21,313 nucleotides of DNA from Saccoglossus kowalevskii (GCF_000003605.2 NW_003151320.1:1446-22758), one strand, 5' to 3'. Shown: positions 9,438 through 20,689, counted from the stretch's first letter. Notes: generated by a model from the sequence alone, not told the origin. Program-made: numbers and translations.

Positions 9438-9778
9438 TACGAGGGGCGTTCAATAAGTAATGGCCCTGACCCACTTCCATTTGTCTGATCTGGACGAAAT
9501 TGTGTATGTGTAATGATTTACATCTGTATGGGATATGTTGCAAAAAACAGCTCTGAACTTGTGGTTTCAGAGTCAGGTGTGAAATGGAGCCAGTTTAGTG
9601 TCGCGCAATGATCCGTTTTTTGTATTTGAAAGGAAGCGCACCAAAGAAGACTTTTGATGACATGAAAGAAACTTATGGCATGAGCGTCTGGTTATGAAAT
9701 CCTCCCCCATTCCCCTTACTCTCCTCACATTGACCCTATGACTTTCATCTCTTCCCAGCCATGAAGTTGTTTTCAAAG
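9438..9778 (+). mobile_element. Internally deleted, 3'-truncated mariner element
   Basis: A TA dinucleotide at 9438-9439, the mariner target site, is followed by a terminal sequence starting CGAGGGGCGTTCAATAAGTA at 9440, which matches the left ends of many animal mariners. From ATG at 9584 a transposase start is readable: MEPV, an in-frame TAG at 9596, then CRAMIRFLYLKGSAPKKTF and DDMKETYG, the N-terminal helix-turn-helix region. The frame then jumps directly to the C-terminal signature, read as LPHSPYSPHIDP at about 9702-9737, and after another shift as DFHLFPAMKLFSK up to 9778. About two thirds of the transposase is therefore deleted. The conserved YSPDLAP motif reads YSPHIDP, so the Asp of the DD34D triad that sits there is His. 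I found no right terminal repeat. The element sits between the two Harbinger genes. Confidence 0.82.
9584..9778 (+). pseudogene. Mariner transposase remnant (N- and C-terminal pieces fused)
   Basis: This is the coding part of the element above. About 35 N-terminal codons covering the DNA-binding region are joined near 9690 to about 25 C-terminal codons from the end of the catalytic domain. It has an in-frame TAG at 9596, a TGA at 9695 in the N-terminal frame, and a frameshift near 9737. The first two catalytic Asp residues are in the deleted part. It cannot make a working enzyme. Confidence 0.8.
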
Positions 9779-9799
9779 TAAACTATGCTGCTCACAAGT

Positions 9800-10660
9800 G
9801 TTCACAACAAGAGTTCACAATCACAACCCAGTCTCTCAAAGTATTCTGTCACTCTGCCCATGGTATCAGTTGTGAGGTGTAAGGCAGTGACTGTGGCTGT
9901 GGCTTGAGTGCTGGTCAGATGTAGCTTTGGGGTGATTGCCCACGAGGGTAAAACTGGTGATGGTGTGGACAGGACGCCAAGGTTGGTATCTGAGAGCTGT
10001 ATCATAAGGTTGTAAGATCCTTCACCAAGGACTTGAGATGTCAGGCCCAATAATGCTGAGAGATTGTATGTTGGGTCTTGGGTAGAGAAAGGGTTGTGTT
10101 AAGTGTACCAGGGCTGTCTGGTCTGCAGTGAGGAGTGGCATCTGTGGGGTCCAGTGAACCTAGGCCTGGACTTGGAAGTTATAATTCTGCATTGGGAAGT
10201 CCTGGTAGTCATAGTCTTGGTATGTGTGGGGTTGTTTAAAGCCGTGGAAGAGCAGAACTGGACTCAGCAAGACGAGCTTCAGTTGGGCCTTGAGGGCTGG
10301 GGAGAAGTGCTGCGATCTTCTGCTTCATCACCTGGTACTCGGCCTCGGGCATTTTCCTGAGGGTCTGGCTCATATAGGCGAGTTGGAAACATCCACACAT
10401 TATTTATGTACGAGATACTTCCCATGATGTACTTCTTCCGGTCAGTGAGCATGACAGTGGCCTGCCAGGATTTCAAGATTCTTAAACCAGAAGCGCATTT
10501 GCTTCCACTATCTAAGTAATACTTCTTTAGTGTACCCCAGGTGTTCTGCCTTGTCTATCCGAGCAGCCTGTCTATTCTTTGTTTCCCGATACAGTATGTG
10601 GCCTTTTTTCTCCAGAGGTAATCGTTTCCCAGACATTCCAGCATATCGTTCTCAGGCTCT
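9800..10660 (-). pseudogene. MADF-BESS DNA-binding protein, decayed; probable second gene of the Harbinger element
   Basis: Read on the minus strand, pieces of a MADF domain followed by a BESS motif appear in the right order but in changing frames. MADF pieces are ENDMLECLGNDYLWRKK (about 10600-10660), YRETKNRQAARIDKAEHLGY (10532-10591), FKNLE, and QATVMLTDRKKYIMGS (about 10418-10470), the last matching the usual end of the domain. The BESS-like piece is FQLAYMSQTLRKMPEAEYQV followed by MKQKIAALL (10302-10388). A Tyr/Gln-rich tail, HTYQDYDYQDFPMQNYNF, lies near 10175-10230, and no clear homology remains below about 10000. At least four frameshifts separate the pieces. MADF-BESS proteins bind DNA and contact partner proteins. 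In PIF elements of Drosophila a MADF gene travels with the transposase, and this gene lies convergent with the Harbinger transposase 600 bases away. Assignment rests on motif patterns from memory. Confidence 0.72.
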
Positions 10661-12735
10661 GTGGAATGGTGTACTGTTTTCTCTCTCTTTTTTCTCTCCT
10701 CGCTTCTTCTACTCTCGTGGCTGGATCGTGTTCAGGGCATTCAGTGCCAGACTGCACTCTACACGTTTATCAAATACAATAGTTTTTGAAGAACAGTGTT
10801 GTATGTACAAGCAGTAAAACAAAGACCTGGACAGAATGTTAATATAACCGGCTAGACCTTATGAATAAATAAAATAACAAAAAAGTCCAGACAATCAAAA
10901 CGACTAGTAAAATTTAACCAAGTTCAATTGTTCACTTGCTCATTACGTCCTATTTCGGCGTCACTACAGACTGCCAATAGTTCAAATTCAAATTCAATCA
11001 GACTGCCTTTCGTGCACCATGCGTTACGATGACTGACCACTCACAGGCCATCTGGAAAAGGGAAAGTTTGCATTTCATAATACTTGCTGTCTTCAGCACA
11101 AATAAAATGGCAAAATTGAATAGTTCACAGTACAGTTGAATGACCGACTAGGAATGATATACCAAAATCTCAAATTACAGTTCCGTCACTAAAGGGTGGA
11201 AAAGTGATAGGAATATCTGAAAACTGCGAGACCAATTTGACAGACATCTACTCTATACACATGGCTGACCTAACAAAGTGAAGTTACCACAGATTCCACC
11301 AAGTCAAAACATGGACGCCTTGTCAGTTGAGAATAAAATTACCACGAGTCACCACGAGTGCAAGAGATGCTCACTTCTGGACAAGTGATGAACAACTGCC
11401 CACATCACACTGCACAATTACCAAGTATACACGCCCCTACATTGCACCACAAAGGCAAACCTATCATCACTCCAATTACATACATCTTCCTGCAAGTGCA
11501 TACCACTAATACCCAATATACATTTGCATACCAGCTGACTGTTAATTAAACCATGATCTGATTCATGTACACTTGCACACCAGTTGCCAAGCAACCGTTA
11601 AGTAGATTTGTATTCAATTAAATTACATAGCACCTATCCATATTATATTTTTACATTGCTATAACACACATAAACAAATTAAAACAGTCAATATAACAGA
11701 AAAATAACACCAAAGTGAACCACTAAATAAAGTTTTGAAAAGACATGCACATTGTAATATGAATAGTTTATAGTTGGCCATAGTTAATTTCATAATAAAT
11801 ATATGTAGAATTCACAACACACAGGTACATCGAAACTAAATCTCTTACTGTTGGTGAGTATACATGATTAATACTCACTAATGAAGATACTAATCAATCT
11901 GTGCAGGCTGTTTCTAGTTACAGGACTGGACGAAAGCATGGAGACATGAAATCAAATAATTTGTTCAATACAGTCTCCAACATGCTGCTAGCAATTCAAC
12001 GTTGATGCAAATATATTGCACATATGTGACCACACATAATTACACATTTGCACACTTATGATAGATGATACACATTTCCTGGAACTTGCCTACAGTAATT
12101 ATAATCTTTCCTTAATCCTATTTATATATACACGGCATGAGGCGTGTGTGCTCAAACTAGAGTCAGAATATATATATACCTTAACCGGCTTCACCTCAGG
12201 CGACCTGTGAGCGATATGGTCTCATTGTGCGAGATGGAGTCCACCTAAGAACAGTAATTTGTTCCATCGAACACAGTATAGTCAGGTTTCAAATTGTCTG
12301 TACGTGTGATCACAACAAGGTTAGTATTTTTGAGGATTGGGTGCGTTATCTAATTATTTTTTTAAAAACTTGAATGGTACAATGGTTAGTCACATGTAGT
12401 TGAAGGAATTTCTTCAGTGTCACGTACATGGAGGTTGGGATGGATTGTTCATCAATGAATTACTTGATGAGTAACTATATACATAGGGTCGAAGATACAC
12501 ATAGAAATCACTGGTAAAAATAACGTACGAGATCTTGTAAAATGGAGAGGTGCCTATACTAATTACTATGTTCAAAATGTCAATATCGCACGCAGATTCT
12601 TATCAGAGGCACTGCCTTGTGCATTTCATTTGTCTCGTAGAAACAACACTCAAATGATCACTCACTAATGTTATTACATATGTAGCGCAGTACTATCGAT
12701 ATGCAAATGAGCGAAAAACAAACATAATCCAGTTA
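10661..12735. other. Right flank of the Harbinger remnant and non-coding DNA
   Basis: The first few hundred bases probably include the 5' end of the minus-strand MADF gene: a basic, Glu/Lys/Arg-rich reading lies at about 10680-10740. Beyond about 10850 I see no coding signal and no terminal inverted repeat. Small items are a 10-bp imperfect tandem CCACGAGTCA/CCACGAGTGC at 11342-11361 and a POU-type octamer ATGCAAAT at 12701-12708, which could be chance. Confidence 0.5.
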
Positions 12736-12763
12736 TTTTTTTTTGGTGTGTGTGTAGTAGTAG
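12736..12763. repeat. Compound simple repeat T(n)-(GT)n-(TAG)n
   Basis: A run of T is followed directly by GTGTGTGTGT and then three TAG units. Low-complexity DNA, probably polymorphic in length. Confidence 0.85.
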
Positions 12764-14514
12764 TATTCAACGAGGTAACGTTATATGTGTTTTCAATATT
12801 CTTCATTATCGATAATGTAGAACATTGGAAACTACAGCTTCGAAATTCAGCGTCATACGTGAAATAGAAAACAAATCATAGCGCCGTAGCGGCATCAACA
12901 CATCGTGTGAGATTCGACAAACGCGACCATATTTGCTGAGTTTTGATGACGTAATGATAACCCAACGCCATATTTTCCATTCAAAGAGCGCCATTTTGAA
13001 ATAGAGCTGGACAAAAGTCAAGTTCAAAATCAAATCGTTCCATTTTGCGGCAGATGTACGCGAGATCACGGTCAATCACCTATTGATTTTAGAAAAATTA
13101 CTTTAATAGTTTGTGCCGACCACCGGTATTTCACTAGCGATATTCAAATTAGTATGTTAATTCATGACTGAAATCGCATGAGTCGAAATATTTGATGCTG
13201 CAGTTCGATGAATTTGAAAAACACGTTTATTATATGAAATCGATTTTAAAATACGTTTAAATAAAGTCACCACGTCTCACGCTGTTTTTACTTTGAAAAG
13301 ATCTCGCATTTTGTTCTTTTTACTGCATTTATCAATCGGGTTTTATCAGCCGGTATTTTCTAGGTTAACCGATCACTTTTTAAATTTCAAAGTAGGTCAC
13401 AATATTTATTAATAACACTTATCAAATTCTAACAGGTGTACATGATAGTACATTTTATATAACATATTGTATTTATTTGTATAAGTATGAGTATTTAATG
13501 TATGTCGTCATTTATCCTGTTTAATTTATGGTTCTGTTATTTGCGGAGGAGTGGTTATTATATGAGTGTCAATTCGTGCTACAACACAGAACTTAGTATA
13601 TTTTTTAGTTAGTAAGGTTAGTTCGTTTATTAGAACTACATTTCCTATTCAGTCGTCGAGTTTTTTAAGAAGTCAAACAGCGAGCCAATATTTCAATTGA
13701 TACCTTGCAACGATTTGTAATTTTTTTTCTTTTATTATACTGCAATGTGCTTCTGTAACATGATTCTCTTATAGATGGGTGAAGCATTGAAGTTGGAAAC
13801 ACAACTGTGTTGTTTAATCGGAACCGGAATAACAAACAGTTTTGAATCTCATGTCACATTGTTGTTTTATTGCTTCGGTTGGAATAGCAATAAACGCCAT
13901 GGATACATCAACACTATTGTACATCAAGGCATTATCTATCATATTCGTTAAATACGGATCTATTATTATGAGCTTATTACCCGATAAAACTTTCACAGAA
14001 ATGTTAATGTTACGTAGTGGTTATATCATCTGTGAAATGAAGGTGATTAGATAATACACGTATTTGTTACATGTATTGATTATGATTCAAAATAAAATAC
14101 TATACTGCAAATAGTCCAGTGATACTCAACATATATCATACATAGAGCATATTAGCATAACTAATAGAGCATTAGTTATTAATCGAATATACCATTGCGT
14201 TATAGACTGCAAATTTATTGTTGTTTATCAACCATTGCTTAGTATGATCACAACTCACAAACAGAGACAAAATAGACATCAAGAGCGAGTCAGCGTACAT
14301 ATTCTGGGGGATATTTAGAAAACATTACCAGAAGTTAGATGGAGTTGTTATTGACTATGTAATCATGATTGAATTAATTAATAGAGTGTTTTTGGTGAAT
14401 AATTCATGTCACTGACCAGTCATTCCAATTATGTAACATGTGATTTGCAACCAGCATGTAAAATGTAGGTACTGTAGTTGATATATATTGTACTTTAAAT
14501 ATACAGCTGATGTA
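12764..14514. other. AT-rich non-coding stretch
   Basis: No gene was recognised. The part at 12940-13060 holds TGACGTAA and two CCAT-rich sites (GCCATATTTT, CGCCATTTTG) that resemble a decayed repeat or a YY1/CRE-type regulatory patch. The minus-strand open frame at 12806-13075 that crosses it matches nothing known. A perfect 9-bp stem with a 5-base loop (ATAACTAAT-AGAGC-ATTAGTTAT) lies at 14157-14179. Confidence 0.5.
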
Positions 14515-15012
14515 ACAGCGCCCTCTGAAAAGTCATGTTGTAGAAATATACATACTATATCACTGCAAGCTTCTTCTGAAATAAATCGCCCTCTGATTAC
14601 GTGGATGTATTAATAGTATTTTACTGTGCAAATATGTATTTCTCTGCTCTTAATAGTTTACTGCAGTCTACATCGTTAAATGATCCCCGAAATGTATGGG
14701 AACATTCGTAGTATTACCATATTTCACTGCAGGCTTCATCAGAAGTAAATCTTCTGATTGTATGGCATACATACTATCTCTCAAAATAAAATGGTTAGAT
14801 GATAGCATGAAATATTTTGGTGTGGAAGCATCAATTGCATTTCACTACAGGATTCACGAAAAGTAAATAGTCTTCTGATTGTGTAAAAACATTTATAGTA
14901 TTTTACTGTAGGTATTATCAGAAAGAAATTGTCCACTGATACATCTAACATCAGTTGTATTTCACTGCAGGTATCATCCGAAATAGGTGCTCTTCTATTA
15001 GCATGCTCCCCG
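14515..15012 (+). repeat. Degenerate tandem repeat of about 60 bp with a splice-acceptor-like core
   Basis: A core of the form TTTCACTGCAGG, then TATCATC-GAAATAAAT, then CTCTGATT, then a GTG-ATTAATAGTATT-like end recurs at 14561, 14622 (short), 14659, 14725, 14843, 14904 and 14963. Spacings are 61, 37, 66, 118, 61 and 59, so most units are close to 60 bases and one 118-base gap may hide a further decayed unit. A partial unit lacking the core starts near 14519. Units differ strongly, so the repeat is old. The last core opens into a frame of about 56 codons ending at 15138 that matches no family I know. I read it as a non-coding minisatellite, with repeated small exons as a less likely option. 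Confidence 0.6.
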
Positions 15013-16740
15013 ACCTATGAGTGGTTTGATACACTCACAGTATTGAGTCGAGAACGTTTCGAAAATAATTCTGTACTTTTTCACTCGTGTCACTCAGACG
15101 AAAATTGTTTTGGAACCAGAAAATTACACTTCCGTTGAGCTATTGATTGAAAGCTTGTGTATTTGTCATAAACACGAAAGGGTTCTAACAGAAGAGACTC
15201 CAAACGTTACGTAAGTGGACAACAGCTTTCGTCAACATGACTGTTAGGTTTAGCGATTATTGATATAAAATTACTTATTTGACACCGGCTCTTTGATGGG
15301 AAATGCCTGAAACTACTGCAAATGACCGGTCATGTAGTCATTGACCGGTTAAATGTCACACATTCAACTTACAAGAAATACCATAGCATTAAAAATAGTC
15401 TAATCAAAGTACAAGATGTTCTCATGATGGCAATGAATGGCCAGCAAATGTCCATGTTGGCACTTCTCAATTTAACTCCGGTAAACTTTATACATTATTA
15501 TACAAGTGGGAAGGTGTTTTGGTATCTGTGGAACCATGTATGCCGATGACACGCAACTGTGATGTCCTTTCAATGAAACATTTTTAGGAAAGCTAATCAA
15601 ATGGTAAGCTTAATGACTACAACGCACTCTGGGCGGCGTAATTCTTAGCAACCATCTGTCCATGGGAAACTAATGTCATTCGTGTCATTCACTGATCGGT
15701 TCCACACTTGATTTCTGCAACGGTTTATTGTACGGTATTTCATGTGTGCATATTTCTAGTTTACATGGTGTCTCACATGCAGCGACACAAGTTTGAGAAT
15801 TCAAATTCTGATTTAATTTAATTAGCCACTGCTGGCTTCACGTGAAATACAGAATTGAAGATAAAAAAATGTTGATTGAATTTAAGACACTGTATAGCCA
15901 ATTATCGAAGTATATTGCTGAAACCATATATGCCATCAATTACTAGTTCTAGGTTACTATGTGTTTGCTTGAGGAAAACAGATCTAACGCCTTTGGAATA
16001 CATAAACTTTCAATTAACATAAGGTTATTTCCAATATAGTCAATTTCAAGCCAGTACTAAAAATTTGTTCGTTCATGGAGGCATTTAATCTATGATTGTA
16101 TGACCATATAAATGTGTATGTTTTTTCTTTCATTTCTGAATGTTTTGTATTTGGTTGTTGTCATGGACTCTTCGTCAATCGGTGCACAATATAAATAAAT
16201 ACATTATTGTCCGAGATAAAAATCTCCGTCAATTACCAGGTCGGAAAATGGGCTGGTACAACCAACAAATACATTTCCGGTTTGTTTCTTCGTATGGGGT
16301 AGGATAATACGCAGGAACAACACATATATATATACGCGGGGGTCAGAGACTGGAAAACCATAATTTTAATTCCCGAAATTGGTATTGCCAAACGTACTAC
16401 ATAATATACTAATGAACCTTGACAGTAACATTAAATACGTTGTTGCAATGTATTAATCTGTGGCACCAGCCCATTGAAAGCGCATTGAACCTATGACAGG
16501 ATGTTTGGGATTATTCAACATGTGTTTCTTGGTTTATTTACGGCGTTGTGTGTGTTTACAAATCTGCTCAATACAAATGTTACATTCAATGAGGCATTCA
16601 TTCTGATGAATACGATTATATAATGTATCTGACATACATCGTTAAAATGCCTGAATTGTCTTTTATTATAGACATGGTAGCCAAAATTACTTATCCTAGC
16701 AATTTCATAAACGATTTGTGGCTAAAAACTTCGCCACAGC
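15013..16740. other. Non-coding stretch
   Basis: No gene or repeat family was recognised. The only clear motif is a pair of TGACCGGT sites at 15323 and 15342. Confidence 0.55.
15323..15350. promoter_or_regulatory. Two ACCGGT-centred sites 19 bases apart (Grainyhead/CP2-like)
   Basis: A perfect 10-base palindrome, TGACCGGTCA, lies at 15323-15332 and a near copy, TGACCGGTTA, starts at 15342. Both resemble the AACCGGTT-type site of Grainyhead/CP2 factors. CpG-containing repeats are scarce in this AT-rich stretch, which makes the pair stand out, but no gene is attached to it. Confidence 0.25.
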
Positions 16741-16930
16741 GCGTGTTTAAATTTGGTGTAAATACACGCTTTGTCAAATTGACCTTTTGTGTAAAGTCAC
16801 GCCCTCTATCGACGAAGCGCGTAAGTGACGTCTAAATGACGTAGGTGTCATCAAATAGACAACCATATTTTACACTGGCGGGTCAGTGTTTTCATATCGA
16901 TTATAAAAAGCAGTTCAGTTCATTCTACAA
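16741..16930 (+). promoter_or_regulatory. Candidate promoter: two CRE-like cores plus TATA box
   Basis: TGACGTCT at 16826 and TGACGTAG at 16837 are followed by the TATA box TATAAAAAG at 16902-16910. Transcription would begin near 16930. Just upstream are two small hairpins: TGTGGC/GCCACA at about 16718-16739, and GCGTGTTTA pairing with TAAATACACGC at 16741-16769. CRE plus TATA at this spacing is a normal pol II layout. I see no exon downstream, so this could be a non-coding RNA promoter or chance. Confidence 0.22.
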
Positions 16931-18838
16931 ACGCCCTCTTAGGTCATACTGAGATTAATATAATAAAAAATATCGTCCAGAAATTGTTGTTACGTTTCCG
17001 TGTGAATATTTCGGAATTAGTTACCACTTTAGAATGCATTGCAACTTCATTTTTGCTAGGATAATTTGATCTTTGGTCAATTGGATCTATCATTCAACAG
17101 TTTAAGCACTCTTCTCATATGATATACGCTCTATATGTAAGTATATTCATTTACTGTATGAACACACATAGTTTGAATATTTGACCATGGGCATTGAAGG
17201 AAACTGTTATTTTGAATAACTTCTGCAATGCAAGTCTTTGATTTGGTTGAGCGTTTATTATTGCCTCTATTACATTTACACTGTTAATACACGGAGGGCG
17301 CCCAACTACAAGTACATTCTTTCTCCCACAATTTATGTCAAAACTCGGACGCTATGCACTACCTTCGACATATGTGCATGACAATAAATCATGGCTGGTT
17401 GTCATGCCATAGTGACTACAGCAGCACAGTGTCATGATAAATGTTCATCAATGTCACATGTAATATTTGTCTACATGTAACGGGGGAACAAAGAACTTTA
17501 CGATTTGATCGATTGACTGGTAGGAAATAGAAATGACATAATTTCAGATTTTAATCTCACAATATGTAATGGCTGGAATGTTGTTTTAAAAAAAACATTT
17601 GCTTATTTCCGGAATGTTCCTGTATTAGGAAAAATACTAGTTGTTTTGCGGCTGTGATATATACATTAGAATGTACCAATTCTTTGTGTCACGACTGTTG
17701 ACAGAACTGCGATAAAACAAGTAGATCCGCACCAAATAAATGAATAATAAAACAATTTCAGATTCAGAGGTCCTTCACATTTTACCTAAACAATACGTTC
17801 CTTCTCGGCAACACTCTTGCCAGAATGGACGAACAATATATGCCCACGCATTGTTCATCTCACTGACCATACATAGACTGCCGATACGACCGACTCAAAA
17901 CATTTCCATAAAATTGTTTTTTCAAGACTCATTCCTTCGCGATGTGACAGGATGCCGGTGTATTTACTTAGTATAGGGTAGGTCTGCCAATACTGAAAAC
18001 TCTTGTATCTTATGCGTTCACACTGAAATTCACCTTCTACGAATATCGGTTAAATACGCTGTTTAAACTAAAGCACATTGAAGGATCCCTATTTTACGTG
18101 ACATATTGTTGTGCATGTATCGTCGCGTTCACTGTTCCAAATATCATAACTTGGGTAATCTGGTAAAAATTTCTGGTACTAGTACGTAAATGCACCAAGA
18201 AAAACTATCCTCGAGACAATGATTAAACTCGGTAAATAAGCCAGGCTTCCAAAATTATATTCACATCAATGAAAGTTGCGTAGAATGTTACCATATTGGC
18301 GGAAGAGCATGTACATGTTGCCTTTCCATGATGCATATTATGGGCGTACAACCTACAGCATGGAAAACATTGTATTTAGGAATATATTGTAATAAGCATT
18401 TGCAAGGCATTGAAACTATGTAATCCATTTAACACTTACAAATATTGGTGGACGACATGTTTCTTTGCAACGCCTAGGTATTGCCATGCCTGAAGGTGTG
18501 AGCATTTGTTAATTGGGGGTTGGAAGCCGTGCACACAAAACAAATCCTCTTAAAATGTATCTTTTTTCCGAAAATGGGCGATTTTTTAAACTAAAATATT
18601 GTACGTCACAAGTGTGACAATTTGTATGGGTATACATTTTACTATATAGTGCTGTGGTCCGTTTCTGTCAATGTACTGCTATATGCTGAGCATATTTGGT
18701 AGAATCACAAAAGAAAAAAGAAAAAAAAAATCCGGTACGTAGAATCGTTGAACTGAGCCAAATTGTGAAGACATTTAAGAAAAATGTTGTTAAAATTACG
18801 TGCACCTGAGACCAAATATATATGATCTTTATACAGGC
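16931..18838. other. Non-coding stretch
   Basis: No gene was recognised on either strand. The open frame at 17740-17976 has mixed composition and matches no family I know. An A-rich run (AAAAGAAAAAAAAAA type) lies near 18710-18730. Confidence 0.55.
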
Positions 18839-19400
18839 CCTGTTCATCTGCGAAAAATGATTCTTGACACATTTTATAGTCTAGACAAAATGACCGTCAA
18901 TTTGGCAAATTTAATCGAGACACACAAAATAACCTGTTTTATGGCATTATATACTTATTTGCAAAATTTCTACTGAACTAGGCAATATATTAGTGAGAGG
19001 TCAGCATATACATAAATAAAAACAAAATGGCCGCCAGTCGGCCATACTGGCCTCTCGATAAAGAATATAACATACACACGTAATCATGATACAAAATGTG
19101 AATGAAATTGTGCTGTTCATCTCCGGTCAAGCGGTCCTGGACATGTTTAAGTATCAGAATTTAGCAATTTTGAGGATGAAAATGGCCGACAGTCAGCCAG
19201 ACTTTATCAAATGATACTACAATTTAATTTTCATATGTATGTCATCATACATTGTGTTAAATTTGAATGTGATCGGTCAAAGCATGTCTGAGAAATATCG
19301 CCAGGTGCACAGACAAACGGATGGACGGTTGGAACCCAAATTAATAGATCCTGATTTCGGACTTTGTCCGAACCAGCGACCAATAAACTCAAAGGGTTCG
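18839..19400 (+). repeat. Old interspersed repeat with internal duplicated blocks
   Basis: The block ACAAAATGACCGTCAATTTG at 18885 recurs as ACAAAATGGCCGCCAGTCGG at 19022 and AAAATGGCCGACAGTCAGCC at 19179. The block CTGTTCATCT-CG followed by T-CTTGACA--TTT-AGTAT occurs at 18839 and 19113. The right part, near 19310-19390, has CAGACAAACGGATGGACGG, a small CGGAC-TTT-GTCCG hairpin and CGACCAATAAA. I recall this kind of sequence from dispersed repeats of mollusc genomes, but I cannot name a family. There is no open frame of interest in it. Confidence 0.5.
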
Positions 19401-20689
19401 TCGTTTTTGATATTTCATTGTTCTGGAATCAGTCTCGATAACGAAGTGAATCATCTTGGTTGTACTCATTCGGCATGGAGGCGCTCTTTTAGTTGAATAG
19501 TTGGCATATGCAATAAGGATTCGAAATTTGCCGTAGGTGGCGTTTTAAATCCGTTGATTCTGTTTAATAATAATTCAGAAATGTTCCAGTAACATTGTCT
19601 ACAGTGAAGTATTGAATCATTAGGCGACAAGCTCAATATTACATATGCATTTTAAACATACTGGCCTTATTTGGTTACAATGGTATATATAGTGCCGTCT
19701 TGAAAACTGTCCACTAGTTGTTAATTTTGCAGGGCATCAGCTCAAATTTCACCACTTCAAGTTTATGCATAAATTAACATCCAGGCTAGTTGTCTGTACG
19801 ATTGCTGTAACACTATTCAACCAAAAACAATGCCTGTTCTGGGATGTGCACTAAAATAGCTGAGATAATTGCTAGTTTGCATAACAATTCACTCAGTAAG
19901 ACGTTTGCTAATGCTAATAATTAAAATGGCTGTAACAGTTCCACATTTAAATGTATTATCGTTTTGTTACAAGTTAAATATAGTGCATAACATGGAAATT
20001 CCTTCATTTCCTTTTTTCACCATGTTTCTTTTTTATTATTTATGTACAGCCTTGCTAAATCTTGCTAAGCATTCAAAAGAGAGAATGTTTGCACCTATTA
20101 TCTATATTTTAAAATCGTCTTTTGAGTATGTTCCACTACTCACAATTCTACAAAAATTTTACAATTTATAGCCAAGACTGTTTGGATAATAAAAAGCAAA
20201 AAAAAAGAATGTCACTCCCAAGTGCTCACGAACCTGCATCTCTACCGTAAATCAATTTGTTAATCTTGTATGAATAAATAGCACAGTTTGAAATGGGGTC
20301 AGATGAATATGGTGGAACAGTTGCTGGCATTTGTTATCGAGTGTTTAGTGTTTATTCGTCGGCCAACCAATAGCTGATATATCATCGGGGCACTTTAATT
20401 TCTTTTCAAGTCATATTGGATGCTGATAGCAAAGTTGATACTACACTGTAAACTGTTTATAATGTAATGCGCGAAAGTTTCCCTGGAAATGCAGTGACGA
20501 GATTTTGCAACGCGTGATAGACGGAATCCACGAAGATATGTTTTATGGTTAATTTAATTCACGATTCATTCTCCACGTCAAATACTATAATGATATACTT
20601 ATAAGTACGGTCGAAGTAAATTTGCCCAAAAAACTAAAACAAAGTGGAAGATTTCTTGTTCAAATTTCATTGTGAATGATGCCAAGGTT
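19401..20689. other. Non-coding stretch
   Basis: No gene was recognised. The open frame at 19869-20171 is AT-rich, hydrophobic and begins at TTG rather than ATG; I do not call it. AATAAA at 20188-20193 is followed four bases later by a run of nine A, which resembles the 3' end of a retroposed transcript. Confidence 0.5.

Noticed and set aside
10530-10817. Plus-strand open frames with Phe/Ser-rich content
   Set aside because: They are antisense to the MADF pieces read on the minus strand, whose motif order is convincing.
12701-12708. POU/Oct octamer ATGCAAAT
   Set aside because: One AT-rich octamer is expected about once by chance in a window of this size, and nothing else supports it.
12806-13075. 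Minus-strand open frame of 89 codons starting at ATG
   Set aside because: It covers a patch rich in ATGGCG/CRE-type words typical of non-coding repeats; no protein family recognised.
19869-20171. Hydrophobic plus-strand frame of 100 codons as a small membrane protein
   Set aside because: It opens at TTG, is AT-driven in composition, and shows no regular membrane segment spacing or homology.
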